Positions 34,501 to 45,900 of a DNA stretch of 64,000 bases are shown here, in pieces. Where the stretch lies: contig NC_135565.1 of assembly GCF_964340395.1 (NCBI RefSeq), forward strand, positions 13,020,742-13,084,741, read 5' to 3'. Position numbers and translations under genes: made by a program. Position 1 is the first letter of the stretch, and every line of letters starts with the position of its first letter. Source of the stretch: Glandiceps talaboti (Eukaryota > Hemichordata > Enteropneusta > Spengelidae). The notes beneath the pieces were generated by a model. That model did not search any database and was not told where the DNA came from. It was given only the letters and a program-made list of their open reading frames with translations.

Positions 34501-35706
34501 GAAGCTCATATCATTTTCAGATGCACTGTTAGATAACCTATTAACTTGAACAAGTATTCATATACTGTTTGCTCGTTTAACTTCCCAGTTTTTCAGTAGT
34601 CTCTTTTTATCATCCGTGCTTTTGTCTACCTGCCTGTCTGTCTGTCTGTCTGCCATTGTGAAGACGATATATCTCAAAAAAGATTCCACCACATTTAAAG
34701 ACAAACACTGGCTTCACATCCTTCTTATGCTAATTTTAAGAAATGAATTGGGTGTTTTAACATTGTAAACATAATATGACTACTAATTACCAATTTACAT
34801 AATGAATGATTTTCAGTAATTAGACCATATCTTTTAAAAACTCAATTCTAATTCAAAGCTCGTAGTTTTTGGGTCACTTGGATAATTAAACCATAGCAAA
34901 ACGCACATAAAGCATGTTGAAGTAGCTTTCAGTTTTAATGAGTCATTTGTGTCATAAATTAAATGTTCAGAATGCAAGCCCCAAATTTCATAATGTTGGA
35001 ACAACAAAGAACGCGTGTTTGATATATTTTTTAGTAAAGTAATTTTTAATTGGTATGATAACTCATTTGCATAATTAATGATTGCAGATAATTTCTTATA
35101 GTTTTCTGTAATTAATTTTCAAGTAATTAGGGGTACATAGTGTTTGATAGTTATATCTCAGAATTGTTCATTCCAACAAGATGTTTAGGAATAAAACTAG
35201 AACGATTTCCCTTTGGGAAGGCATTCCCTTTACATCCGGTTAATTATGTACATGTGATAAAAATGTACTCTAAACTGTCATTTTTAATATGTTCATGTGA
35301 TTCAGGGACAGGAACAGTATCGAAAATTTAAAGTAGATAGGCAACGACGACTAAAAACTTGTTCGTAGGTGCATTCTACTTTACAATCACCATTGGAACT
35401 TAATCACGCCACTGTGTATAAATAGTATGTACTTACACAAATATATCGACTGTCGTATTTTTAAAATAAACCAGCGTGTACATCAGTACGTTGACAATGA
35501 CATGAAAACACGGCATTTAAACTTCAACGTTGTATGAAATTACGAAAAAAAAGAAAGAAAGAAAGTACAGCGCAGTGCAAACTATGTTGTGATTGATGGC
35601 CATATAGTACAACACTTGTTTGCACTGTTCACTTACCTTGGGTCATTTTGATCGCCTGAATGATTTGTAGTAGCACTATGAAAATAAACAGAGCTTGACA
35701 GGCCAT
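27507..35706 (-). CDS. Receptor gene D: SP-SRCR-WSC-CUB-stalk-TM-double ITAM tail, CCP exons broken
   Basis: Usable exons: 35637-35706 signal peptide (MACQALFIFIVLLQII); 33947-34099 and 33191-33364 SRCR halves; 31788-32072 WSC; 31026-31343 CUB; 28879-28911 short stalk (DESASSSLG); 28490-28568 transmembrane (AVTAGISVGTVVVVV...YLIRR); 27507-27900 tail. Together 1506 nt, 501 residues plus stop. Between CUB and stalk, the first CCP exon (30132-30323) has an in-frame TAA and the second (29588-29759) has lost its acceptor and frame. As both neighbours join in phase 1, skipping them leaves an open protein. The gene is therefore either a CCP-less activating receptor or a pseudogene with a still open tail. 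The tail differs strongly from those of the other genes. Confidence 0.7.
29588..29759 (-). pseudogene. Dead second CCP exon of gene D
   Basis: Homologous to 17978-18148 of gene C (CGDPG, LSYGNNFTYN). The acceptor CACAG of gene C is CATAT here. A 4-nt duplication after TYN shifts the frame, and a TGA replaces the region of the conserved Trp. A GTGAG donor remains. Confidence 0.85.
30132..30323 (-). pseudogene. First CCP exon of gene D with a nonsense codon
   Basis: 192 nt with good splice sites, homologous to 18652-18843. It reads INPDCQPPSGISQG...PYLHGDVISVICDPGY...SIVCQ, then TAA where gene C has CAA (near 30169), and continues in frame NGIWNASLPLCI. One C-to-T change explains it. The exon is either skipped or the gene is dead. 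Confidence 0.85.
30739..30812 (-). pseudogene. Duplicated fragment of the CUB exon 3' end (gene D)
   Basis: About 75 bp match the 3' end of the CUB exon at 31026-31343 (FALKVEG and SFVSGDDSTE region), with following intron sequence also repeated. No complete domain; left by a local tandem duplication. Confidence 0.75.
31557..31600. repeat. (AAAAC)n microsatellite
   Basis: Short A-rich AAAAC repeats in the intron between WSC and CUB exons of gene D. Confidence 0.9.
32726..32826. repeat. Poly-C-rich stretch
   Basis: Several C runs of 6 to 13 bases within 100 bp, in the intron between SRCR and WSC exons of gene D. Confidence 0.85.
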
Positions 35707-35803
35707 GACACTATATACTGGATGTGCTTTAGGTCACATTAATTACCACTTGGTGAAACCTATGGAAGCATTTTATAAATTTCATAATACGACGAAAGTT
35801 CCT

Positions 35804-35816
35804 GGTTCAAAGGTCA
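35804..35816 (+). promoter_or_regulatory. Perfect DR1 site upstream of gene D
   Basis: Reads GGTTCAAAGGTCA, 98 bp upstream of the gene D ATG. It matches the HNF4/RXR-type DR1 consensus. Confidence 0.5.
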
Positions 35817-35819
35817 CAG

Positions 35820-38426
35820 TTAATATTTATGAATGTGATTTTTCGGATCAGGGAAAAAAAATCGGACAAAAGGATTATATCAAGTCTATGTGTACAGTGT
35901 ACCGAAACGTTGTAATACCAGAGTCGTGAAGGAGTGTGTTATCTCGACGATATGTGAAAAATGGAGATATGAACACAGCTTATTATAAGGGGCTGTCACT
36001 TCAAATGTTCGTTGTTATTAAAGACAGACTTTTGTGTGAAAGACAACGTTCAACGTCACGAAACATATATGAATATTATGTACGTACGGTTTTGAATTTG
36101 GGTCGCACACCACTATCTGAAAATTTGGGGAGTACCTACTCCTGTAGTTCAGTTAAAGCAGTTGGCGATTTAAAGTAAAGAATGAACGAGGGTAAAGTCG
36201 TTCCGAATATTGTTCGTAAAACCCGGTGTAGAGTAAATAGTAACATAAACCGGTGTTGAAGTTTTTTTCGAAAATTACTAAAATATTAACTCAGACACAT
36301 AAAGGTCAACGATAATTGTATAATGTGAATTCAAAGCATTTAAATGCCACTTCTATCAACTTTCCTATTTGGCCGTGGTATTACAATCATGGAGACTTGA
36401 AAAGAATTCCCATCAGAGACGAGTACTAACACAAAAAAACACCAAAATTATAAGACAGGAAATTATCTTTTTATTAGAGGCTAGCGAAGTTTACTTTCAT
36501 ACCCATATAAATGGAATAGCCCGTATCAATCTCGTCCACAACAGCTGTACTATACAAACATTATTTGTATGACTTCACATATTCATGAGTATAGGTATGT
36601 GAGTCACATGCCCTTACCACTTCCTGGCAGTCACTCACTACGTTAATGTAATCGATATATACAGCTTTAGATCGCTCGAGTGATTTATTTCAGGCCTTAA
36701 ATGTTTTTGTCTCTTATTTCCTCTTTTAATGGTTCTTTTTTTTAAAATCAATATTCGAGTCGAAGTTGAATGATTCATGCTACATTGTTTCCCTTTAGCG
36801 AGTGTATGGGCAGTACAGCTAAACATTCGTGGTATTTTAAATTTGACTTTAGGTCGCCAAATTTACATTTTTCCTGGAAAACCAAATAATATATTTAGTA
36901 TTAAATGATGGATTCCAACTTGTTTACCATAGCAAAGACCGAGAAACACTCATTGTTTAAAGTGATGTGAGCGTCGTAATTCTGGTTATTTATTTTGTAA
37001 GACTTTCATATTTTCATGCATACACACTTTTAGCTGACGGTCCCTCGAGAAACTACGGGGTAATATCAGTTTAACAATTCCGGAGCCACAAGTAGACAAA
37101 TATCATGACAAATCATCGGTTATTAGAATTGAAAAACGTTAAATTCTTACATCTGCTTTAAAAAATAAAGGAAAAAACCCCATTGTACTCACACTGACAT
37201 ATGTTTGATAGCCCCAGGGGACAGAACTGTTCGTGAAGACGTGGTCAAACAATTGTTTTACTGCAAGTGTAAGTGACCAACAAAATGTGTTTGTCAGCAT
37301 TAACGTTTGTATATTATTTTGAATTGGATAAATACAAGTAAATAATGTAAAACCGCTTACATACAACAACAAAGTAATACATTGTAATTAGTGTAACGTG
37401 TTCAATAAAGTTCCAAAGTTGACATTATGGGTTTTGAAATATACCGTATAATTGATTGCCTTTCTCTCATAATACAACTAAATATTTTCATATTTACATT
37501 TACTTCAGTGTGAGCATATAAAACACTGGCATATGTTGTCATTTATTTAGTAGTAAATAGATGGTGTTATTAAATATAACAATTAAACCTAATTAATCAT
37601 TTATCAAATTATTAGTAAGTAGCATCAAAAAGTTAATGATTGATGCAGACGTTACATTACAAACAAAATGATATATATGAGAAAATGAAACATATTGTTA
37701 ATGTAAAAGGTTGATATCCGTTAGGTAACCCGTTAGGTTAGGTAATATTCACTCTAATTGCAGTGGTTTAGATAAAAATAATACACTAATACACTAAGCG
37801 TAAATATACAAACCATTGTTTGCTAACTGGCATTCTCAAATCTTTGGTTTGATAACTTCTTAAAACAAAACTTAACTAAGTTTGATTATTTATTTTGCAG
37901 TTGTCGAACCTACACATTTTCATCGTACATCGCATATTCGTGTAAGAAACGAAGGTTTGGGAATTACATAATTTCATAAATGATTCGTCTGGTACCCTCA
38001 CCTGTAATGCACTCTGTAATCCATATAATCAAGAATTATGAGTGTATATTGCGACGTTTTAGTCAAATGTTTGATATTCTGGATAAGAATCAGTATAAGA
38101 CCCATGGAGTGATATTGATATCTTAGTATAAGACAATACAACCATTCAATGTCAATATAGGCTCTGTAAGTATTTTAAATGGGGAAATCGTGTAGTCTTG
38201 CATTAGCTGTGTGAATTGCTGAATTATCACATTGAATAACTTCCATGAACTGATGATAGCCTGTGACTCTATTGATCACGATGAGTAGTACCTACATGTA
38301 GGTAAGATCAGTCACTCTCAGAGTTATTATTTAAAACAGAACACTATAACAATTCGTATGACGTTATTTATAATCTGTAATAAACCCAGTAATCAATAAT
38401 CAAGATAGTTAATGTTAAAGAGAAAA
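35820..38426. other. Intergenic region between genes D and E
   Basis: 37139-38426 is strongly similar to 58126-59794 (3' flank of gene F), showing that E and F came from one segmental duplication including the downstream DNA. The part near D resembles the 5' flanks of C and E. No separate gene is seen. Confidence 0.6.
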
Positions 38427-38432
38427 TTTATT
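38427..38432 (-). terminator. Polyadenylation signal AATAAA, gene E
   Basis: Minus-strand AATAAA 10 nt past the gene E stop. It is unusually close to the stop, so a more distal signal is also possible. Confidence 0.35.
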
Positions 38433-38441
38433 TTGTTCTCT

Positions 38442-38814
38442 CTACTCCAGTGTAGCATATGAATCTTCATCGTTATCTCTAGCATCAAATGACTCATACG
38501 CGATATTTTCTTTCATTCCTCTTACTGTATCATCTCGGTTTGTGTCGTCCATCTTGTCAGCACAAATGTCATCAACAGATTCGTATGCTATGTTTCTGAC
38601 CACTACAGATCCCTGGTTTCTTGTGTGTTTATCAGTGAAGCCATCATTTTCACGATTCTCCGTGGGTATTGGGGTATTTTCATTCACGTGCATACGAATG
38701 TGAGACATTTTAGCGCCACCCTTATCATTTATAGTTTCGCACGCCATTGCTTCATTTTGTGTTATCTCCTCTGAGTTTTCATCGTGTGTGTGTTTTCGAC
38801 ATGGCTGCATGCGT
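38442..38814 (-). CDS. Gene E cytoplasmic-tail exon
   Basis: Joins the transmembrane exon as RRRMQPCRKHTHDENSEE. Shorter than the F tail by about 75-90 residues (internal deletion), so the IIYxxI ITIM is missing, and the first tyrosine (AYE in F) is Cys. It keeps NIAYESV (ITIM type) and the ITAM-like IAYESF-x9-YATL. The last tyrosine lies in DEDSYATLE, very close to the hemITAM DEDGYxxL known from CLEC-2. Confidence 0.8.
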
Positions 38815-39888
38815 CTGCAACATAGTAACATAAACAAATATTTAAAATGTATTACTGACACAGAGAGGTTGTTTTTGAATTTCCATAATGATAGTATTAT
38901 CTACTACATACAATACATCGTTCCCATTTTACTACCTATGCGTATCATTTAGATACATGGTCCCATCGTTGTTAGGTATGATACTTTGATAAAATAGACC
39001 CACCTTCTGATGAAGTACACCCAACAAACTAGTAGTACTGTAATAACAATTACAACAAGCACTCCTGCCGCTGATCCAGCTACAACCGCTATAAAATAAT
39101 CAGACGAGAAATCAAGTAACTGTTTGAATATGTCACAAAATAATAGTTTTGACAGGCTTAGCATATTCTAAAGAGAGAATTATTCTACAGCAGTTGCGGA
39201 ACATTTCTAAACACGTTCCAGATAGTCTTAAATATTAAGTCTATCGATACATGTGCATTTACATTCAAAAAATCAATAGATTGATAATAATTTATCATTA
39301 TATTATAATTCATCATTACAAGCACAAGTTTTCTATGTCGATTGCTGAACAAAATATTTACCTGAATTTAACAAGGATTATGCCCTATCAAGTAAATATA
39401 GCAAATATAAACATTATATGGGCGCTTGACAAATTATACGTATTTCTATATCATCCTACTTACCAATGGAAAGGGCAGCGACAGTTTCTTGTGCTGCTTC
39501 TGATGGAGAAACAGACGCATAGCCATACTTGAAACAAACATGGAATAGTTTCATTACTTGCATGTAGGAAATCACTACTCAAGTACGGACGATCTTCCGC
39601 AACGACAATTGCGAACACTGATAGCACTTGTACATGCAAACTGAAACATTCTGTGTAATCTGAAATTGGATTCATAGTACTGATATTGATTGCTTTCCAA
39701 ACGAGTTACAATGCACTAAACGTCATTGCAAAGTAAATACGACGACAACGACAACAACAACATTCTGTGATTAACTTATTTTAAGTTTCCATATTCTCCA
39801 TATAGTTTAAATGTCCACTGAGCTGAGAGGATTGACACTTATAAGTACATAATGTTCATTACCTACATCAGCAGGTTTGAGACATGGT

Positions 39889-39932
<44 letters not shown>

Positions 39933-42900
39933 GCCTGGGCAAGCAGACAGACAGACACTTTGCGATGCCTATAGCACTACTGAACCTTATCAGTTCGGTT
40001 GTGCTTGTTTATATATGGGAAACTCATGAAGGTGATGTGTTGTATAAATTGAAATAAAAGAAACAGCGATATCAAATAATAGATGCCTAGGGTAAAGTAT
40101 GCACATTGCAAAAAAAAAATGGGTACATAAACAGATCAACGGCTGGACCTTTCAGATTACTACTTGAATTGTTACTGCATAGTAAATTTGTCAGCAGACA
40201 AAGACTGACTGACGAAGCCCAAAAAAACTTATACATGTGTGTTTGGAACAAAAGCTTAATTTACAGTCAATTTCAAAATACTGTACAGCTTTTCTGTTTG
40301 ATAAAACCACGCACAAATCAATAAGAAACTGGACATGTTACACTTTAAGATAGCAAGATTGAATGAGTACATTTTCTGGCTACATTTTGTCTAAGTGAAA
40401 TGTTCTAGACATGCCACCATACAGACATCGAATGAACACCACAAAAGACACTTTACGCGCCCTTCATTCTGTGCTTGATACTGTGAAAGACTTTGCAATT
40501 GGCGCCCGAATGTCTGCATGGAGTTGCAATACATTTAAAGGGTTTATTTCACTTAGAATAAATGTAGCAAAAAAATGTGATCTTGCTACTGAAGTGTGGC
40601 ATATGCAGTTTCTTGTTGGTTTCTGCATGGTTGTATCAAACAAACAAAAAACTGAATGGTGTTGTGAAAATCATTCTACAGTTTACCAGCATAATGGTGA
40701 AGTTTCACTTGAAAACATATACATGTACCATATACATGTACTTACTAGTACACATAGGTAAAGAGTCATTCCAAGTTCCATTTTTCTGGCACTCTATGAC
40801 GTGATGAGAACTTCTTAATTCAAATCCAGTTTTACATTCTATTGAAATATTGTCACCATGGAAATAATGACATGCATAATTGTACTTGAAGCTTCTCGCC
40901 TCTAAAAGACCAGATGGTGGTTGGCAGTCTGGGATTACATCTAAAGTAATATAAAGTTGACATCGCCCATACACAGGCATATATTAGATATGATTCACGG
41001 AGTATATCTTGTCAAGGTATATGTTGATTGTTGTTTATGTGATAAAAAGCTCAGAGAAATCGAAAACCCAAAACATTATATACGCAATGCATTGTAAACA
41101 ATGTTTGGTTTTTCACTATATTCCATTTCAAAAGTAAAAATATAAATTGGTATACATGATTATTGTGGTGATTGTGAAATAATGGACCTACATGTGCATA
41201 AAAAGTTGATCTCATCATGAGTAAAATATAGGAACTACTTCTGAAAAGACAAATATTGTTAATGACTGGAAGGCGCGTATATTATAATGTCTTATGTTTA
41301 TTTCACAACATTCAACAGATTCCAAGGTTGACAGATATGTGCTTTGTAAATTGAATGAAGTAGTAAAATTGAAGCTAAAAGACTCACCTGAAAAATCCAA
41401 AGCAAATATCCCTCTACCACCAGTATCACTGTTGCTATGAAATTGTAAGTGGACAACATTTGAACAGGATGTTGTTCCGTAATTACCGAGTTTTAGACCA
41501 TAATGTGACCCATTGAAATTTTCAGAAATATTAAATTGTTCCTCTCCGATAAAGTCATGTATAGAAAACATTAGATTTATCACATTTGATGCAGGTGATG
41601 TTATAGTCCAGCTACAAGATAACTCATCGGTGTAGTATCCAGGGAAACCTGGTGAGTAGATTGTACCTGGTGCTTCAACGTGGCCACCACATGCCCCTAG
41701 ACTCGCTGTAAAAAACAGTAGAAACGTTAGATTTTAATAATTTATTGTAAAAATCTTTCATACATTGTAAAAATCTTTGAAATTATCCATTTTCTTGAAT
41801 ATTGAATAGATTCAGTTTTCTATGAGGTATATTTCAATGCAAATGAAAGTAAGCATTATATGATCAGGCGAATTGCGAATCGAATAATCGATTCGTGTCA
41901 TTGTTATCCATGGTAGACGCCACCTAGTGTCTACTTAAAGAAACTCGAGAAACTTTTGTGGCGGTCGGTTGCCGATCGGGGGCCCAGAGGCGCGTTGTGT
42001 CCCAATCGCTCGACCGGTTTGCGCCTCGTGTTATCACTGCACACACTAGGCTCTCACACAACAACAACACGAGACTGTTCGTTTGAATTGTGATCGACAC
42101 TTTGCTGGTTTAATTCTTCATCACCATCTACAACATGATGGGAAGGCGAAAGGTCAAGAGGGTAACAACTTTACAATAAAATACTAAAATACAAAGTTAC
42201 AAGCTCATCAAAACTTGAAATACATCTATGACGCAATGCTAAATACAGGCGACTATGACAGTTCAATCACAGATGTTTCAATGTCTCAAAAAGTAGTAAA
42301 ATCGCAATGAAAACTTTCCAAACTTCACTCGGACATCAATACATATGTCATCTTTCGTTTGGCATACATCAAGAGTCTGGATGCTTTGGATTACTACACA
42401 AATTAAATAGTTTTTCTGAAGACATGAAATCACTTACCTACAACATGATGGGAAGGCGAAAGGTCAAGAGGTCAAGACGAACATCGCCCTCTCACACATG
42501 AAGTGAATTACTTTTGTCTTTACTATATGCACAAAGGTATAAAGCTTACAACATAAATATAAATTAACAACACTACCACAAGGTTCTAAGAACCTGGGTC
42601 ACATCCTCCCCTGGTTTGAGGAAAACGGCACACTTGTCGTTTAAACAAGAAATAGAAATACATGAAAATGTAACTAAATACGACTCTTTAGCAATTCGCA
42701 TAGCAATGCCATGCTGTAGTAAGTTAGTCTGTCAGGTTGTCGTCGTTGTCGAACAGGATAACGTCGTTGTCCAGGTGTTTCAGTCATGTCTGGGGTAGCT
42801 TCCTTCTGATGTTCATCCCTTAACTGTACAGGTGAATCAGTGACAGTGGGCTCTGCACCCATAGCATCAAAGAATTCATCAGGATCATTATCAAGGTGAC

Positions 42901-45900
42901 CTTCCTCTGCAATAGTTTCCATTAGATTAGAGGGTAAACCAGTCCTGCAACCAACACTGGGATCTGCTCCTATACATTCCAAAGGGGATACTAAATCACT
43001 TTGTAATTCATCTGAATGTCCAACAGCATCGATGGTTGAATCAAGTCTCTCAGCTGGAGTCGAAATACGTTCAGGCGCCACACCAGTAGCTGGCTCCTTT
43101 GTCATCTCTGGTACCTGAAGTGGGGACAATGCTGATTCACTCTCAACAAAAGATGTGTACAAGGCATCACCACTAGGACAATGAATTTTCACAATATCAC
43201 CCTGATCAGACATGTCATCGTCGTCGTCACTACCACTACTTGGTTCAACATTACTATCATCATCATTGACAATAGCATCCTGCTTCTTATCTTCTTTACC
43301 ATTAACCTGATATTCCCTATCCTCAGCTGTCAAAAATGTACAAGGTTTCAACATATTACGATGCAAAGTTCGCACTCTGTCACCATCTTCTACTTGGATG
43401 TCATAGACTGGGAGATCTGGATTCTTAGACAATACGATGTAAGGTATTGACTCCCACTTGTCTCGTAACTTATGCTTTCCAATGGTGGGGGACTTGTCTA
43501 CTACCAGCACTCTGTCACCAGGATGGAGTTCCATCCCTTCCTTGGTACGCTTGTCATACGTCTTCTTCTGTCGTTCTCTCGCTTTATCAGCCTGTCGAAT
43601 GGCCTCACTATAGGACTCTTTCAGTCTCCTACTCAGATCTTCAGCATACTCAGACTGGTCACCTGTCTCACTGGAATGTTCACTCACACCGAATGCAAGA
43701 TCAACTGGTAGACGAGGGTTGCGCATAAACATCAGATAGAATGGTGGGTACCCTGTGGATTCATGACGCGTCGAGTTGTAAGCATGGGTCATAGAACCAA
43801 GGTACTCCTTCCAGTTCCTTTTACGTGTTGGATCAAGTGTCCCCAACATGTTTAACAGCGTCTGATTAAAACGCTCTGTCATCCCGTTGCCCTGCGGATG
43901 GTAAGGGGTCGTTCGGCTTTTCTTTACTCCAGTAATAGCACACAGCTCCTTGACCAATGCACTCTCGAAATTCCTTCCTTGATCAGCATGGAGTCTTCTG
44001 GGAAAACCATAGTGACAGAAGAATTCTTTCCACAATACTTTAGCTACAGTGACAGCTTTCTGATCTTTGGTAGCATACGCCTGCGCATATCTGGTAAAAT
44101 GATCAGTTACCACCAGTACATTCTCTTCACCACCCTTGGACTTTTCCAGTGACAAAAAGTCTATACACACAAGTTCCATTGGTGCTGTAGTACGAATATT
44201 CACCAGAGGCACACGTGTAGATGTAGGAGGTGACTTCCTCAGCACACATCGTTTACATGTTTCACACCAATTCTTGACAAAGGATTGCATTTTCGGTAGC
44301 ATCAAGTTTGGCTGTGGTCTTTACATATGCGAGAGGATTATTATCAGTCCACGCAGTAAATCTGTTTCCATAGAGATAGTCCTTAAACTTGTCCGTCACT
44401 GCCCACTTTAAACACAAGAACTCAAGCTTATGGGCTGGGTAACGCGTCTCTGCAGGCTTCAATCCACGACTGGCATATGCAATAACCCGCTCCTGGCCCT
44501 CTTGAGTCTGTGCAAGGACAGCTCCTAAACCATCTATAGAAGCATCTGTTTGCAGTGTAAATGGGAGGGAGAAATCTGGAAATCCCAATACAGGTGCTGT
44601 GGTCAGCTTCTCTTTCAACTGTTGAAAGGCATGCTCACATTCACTTGTCCATACAAATGCTGGTCTTTCCTGTACCTTCTTCTTACCCTTCTTCTTTCTG
44701 GCATCACCAGATGTAAGTCTGTTCAAGGGTGCTGCTATCTGTGAATAGCCTTTGACAAACTTGCGGTAATAGCCAGAGAACCCTAAGAACTGCAAAACCT
44801 CTTTATAGTTGGTTGGTCTTTTCCATTCTCTTACTTTCTCTATCTTCTCTGGATCAGTGTTAACTCCTTTTGCACTCACAACATGTCCCAGGTATTTTAC
44901 TTCACTTTGTAGGAAATGGCATTTCTTGGGCTTCAACTTTAATCCATGTTGTCTCAGACGATCAAATACAAGTTGTAACCTGGCCAAATGCTGCTCAAAG
45001 GACTCAGAAAATACTACTATATCATCTAGATATATAAGGACAGTTGAAAAGTTCTGATCACCCAAACAGGACATCATTAATCTGGAAAATGTGGCTGGAG
45101 AGTTCTGGAGACCAAACGGCATGCGATTTGCCTCATATAGACCCATGGGAGTTGTGAAAGCTGTCTTATGACGATCCTTTTCAGCAACTTCCACCTGCCA
45201 GTAGCCAGATGTTAAGTCCAGAGATGAGAAATACTTAGACTTGCCAAGAGCCTCCAGTGCTTCATCCATTCTTGGTAGGGGGTAAGCATCACGGATGGAC
45301 TGCGAGTTCAGCTTTCTGTAGTCGATGCAGATACGTAGAGTACCATCTTTCTTGCGTACCACCACTATTGGAGAGGCAAAGGGTGACTTACTTGGACGAA
45401 TCACACCAGTAGCTTCCATATCCTTGATGTGTTGCAAAACATCCTGATACTGTGAAGGTGGTATCCTTCGGTGAGGTAGACGAAATGGTTTGTCATCCAC
45501 AAGTGGTATCTCATGCTGCACTGTAGATGTACAACCATAGTCCAATGGATGTTGAGAAAACACATCAGTATTGCGACGTAGTAAATCGTGCAACTTCTTG
45601 AGCTGCCCAAGACTCTCAGTGGCTGCATTAGTCAGATCTACACCACAGTTATCATGCACTGTATTCTGAGAGGACACAGGCTTGCTACCACTCCTAGTTG
45701 GTGGTCTTGATCTGTGACGCAGACTGCCTTTGCTGTTACCATTTGAAGTCCGCTTTGCTGCACGACCTTTGCGATTATTTGTGTCATCACCATTGACGTC
45801 ACTTTGTTTCGACACTTTAGTCACTCTAGGATCTTGACCGCTGGACAAAGTATCTTGTACTTGTACATTAATGTGTAGATCTGCTAGAGTAGTGTTGTGG

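Noticed and set aside
40411-40804. Plus-strand frames of 75-116 codons in gene E
   Set aside because: No domain similarity. They overlap the CCP exon on the other strand and intron sequence also present near F.
42307-42501. Repeated 64-codon frame (again at 49440-49634)
   Set aside because: It lies in both LTRs and is duplicated only because the LTR is. No protein-like pattern.
44262-44305. Overlap of the two pol frames as a programmed frameshift
   Set aside because: Expected RNase H and integrase sequence is missing at the junction, so this is a deletion, not a shift site.
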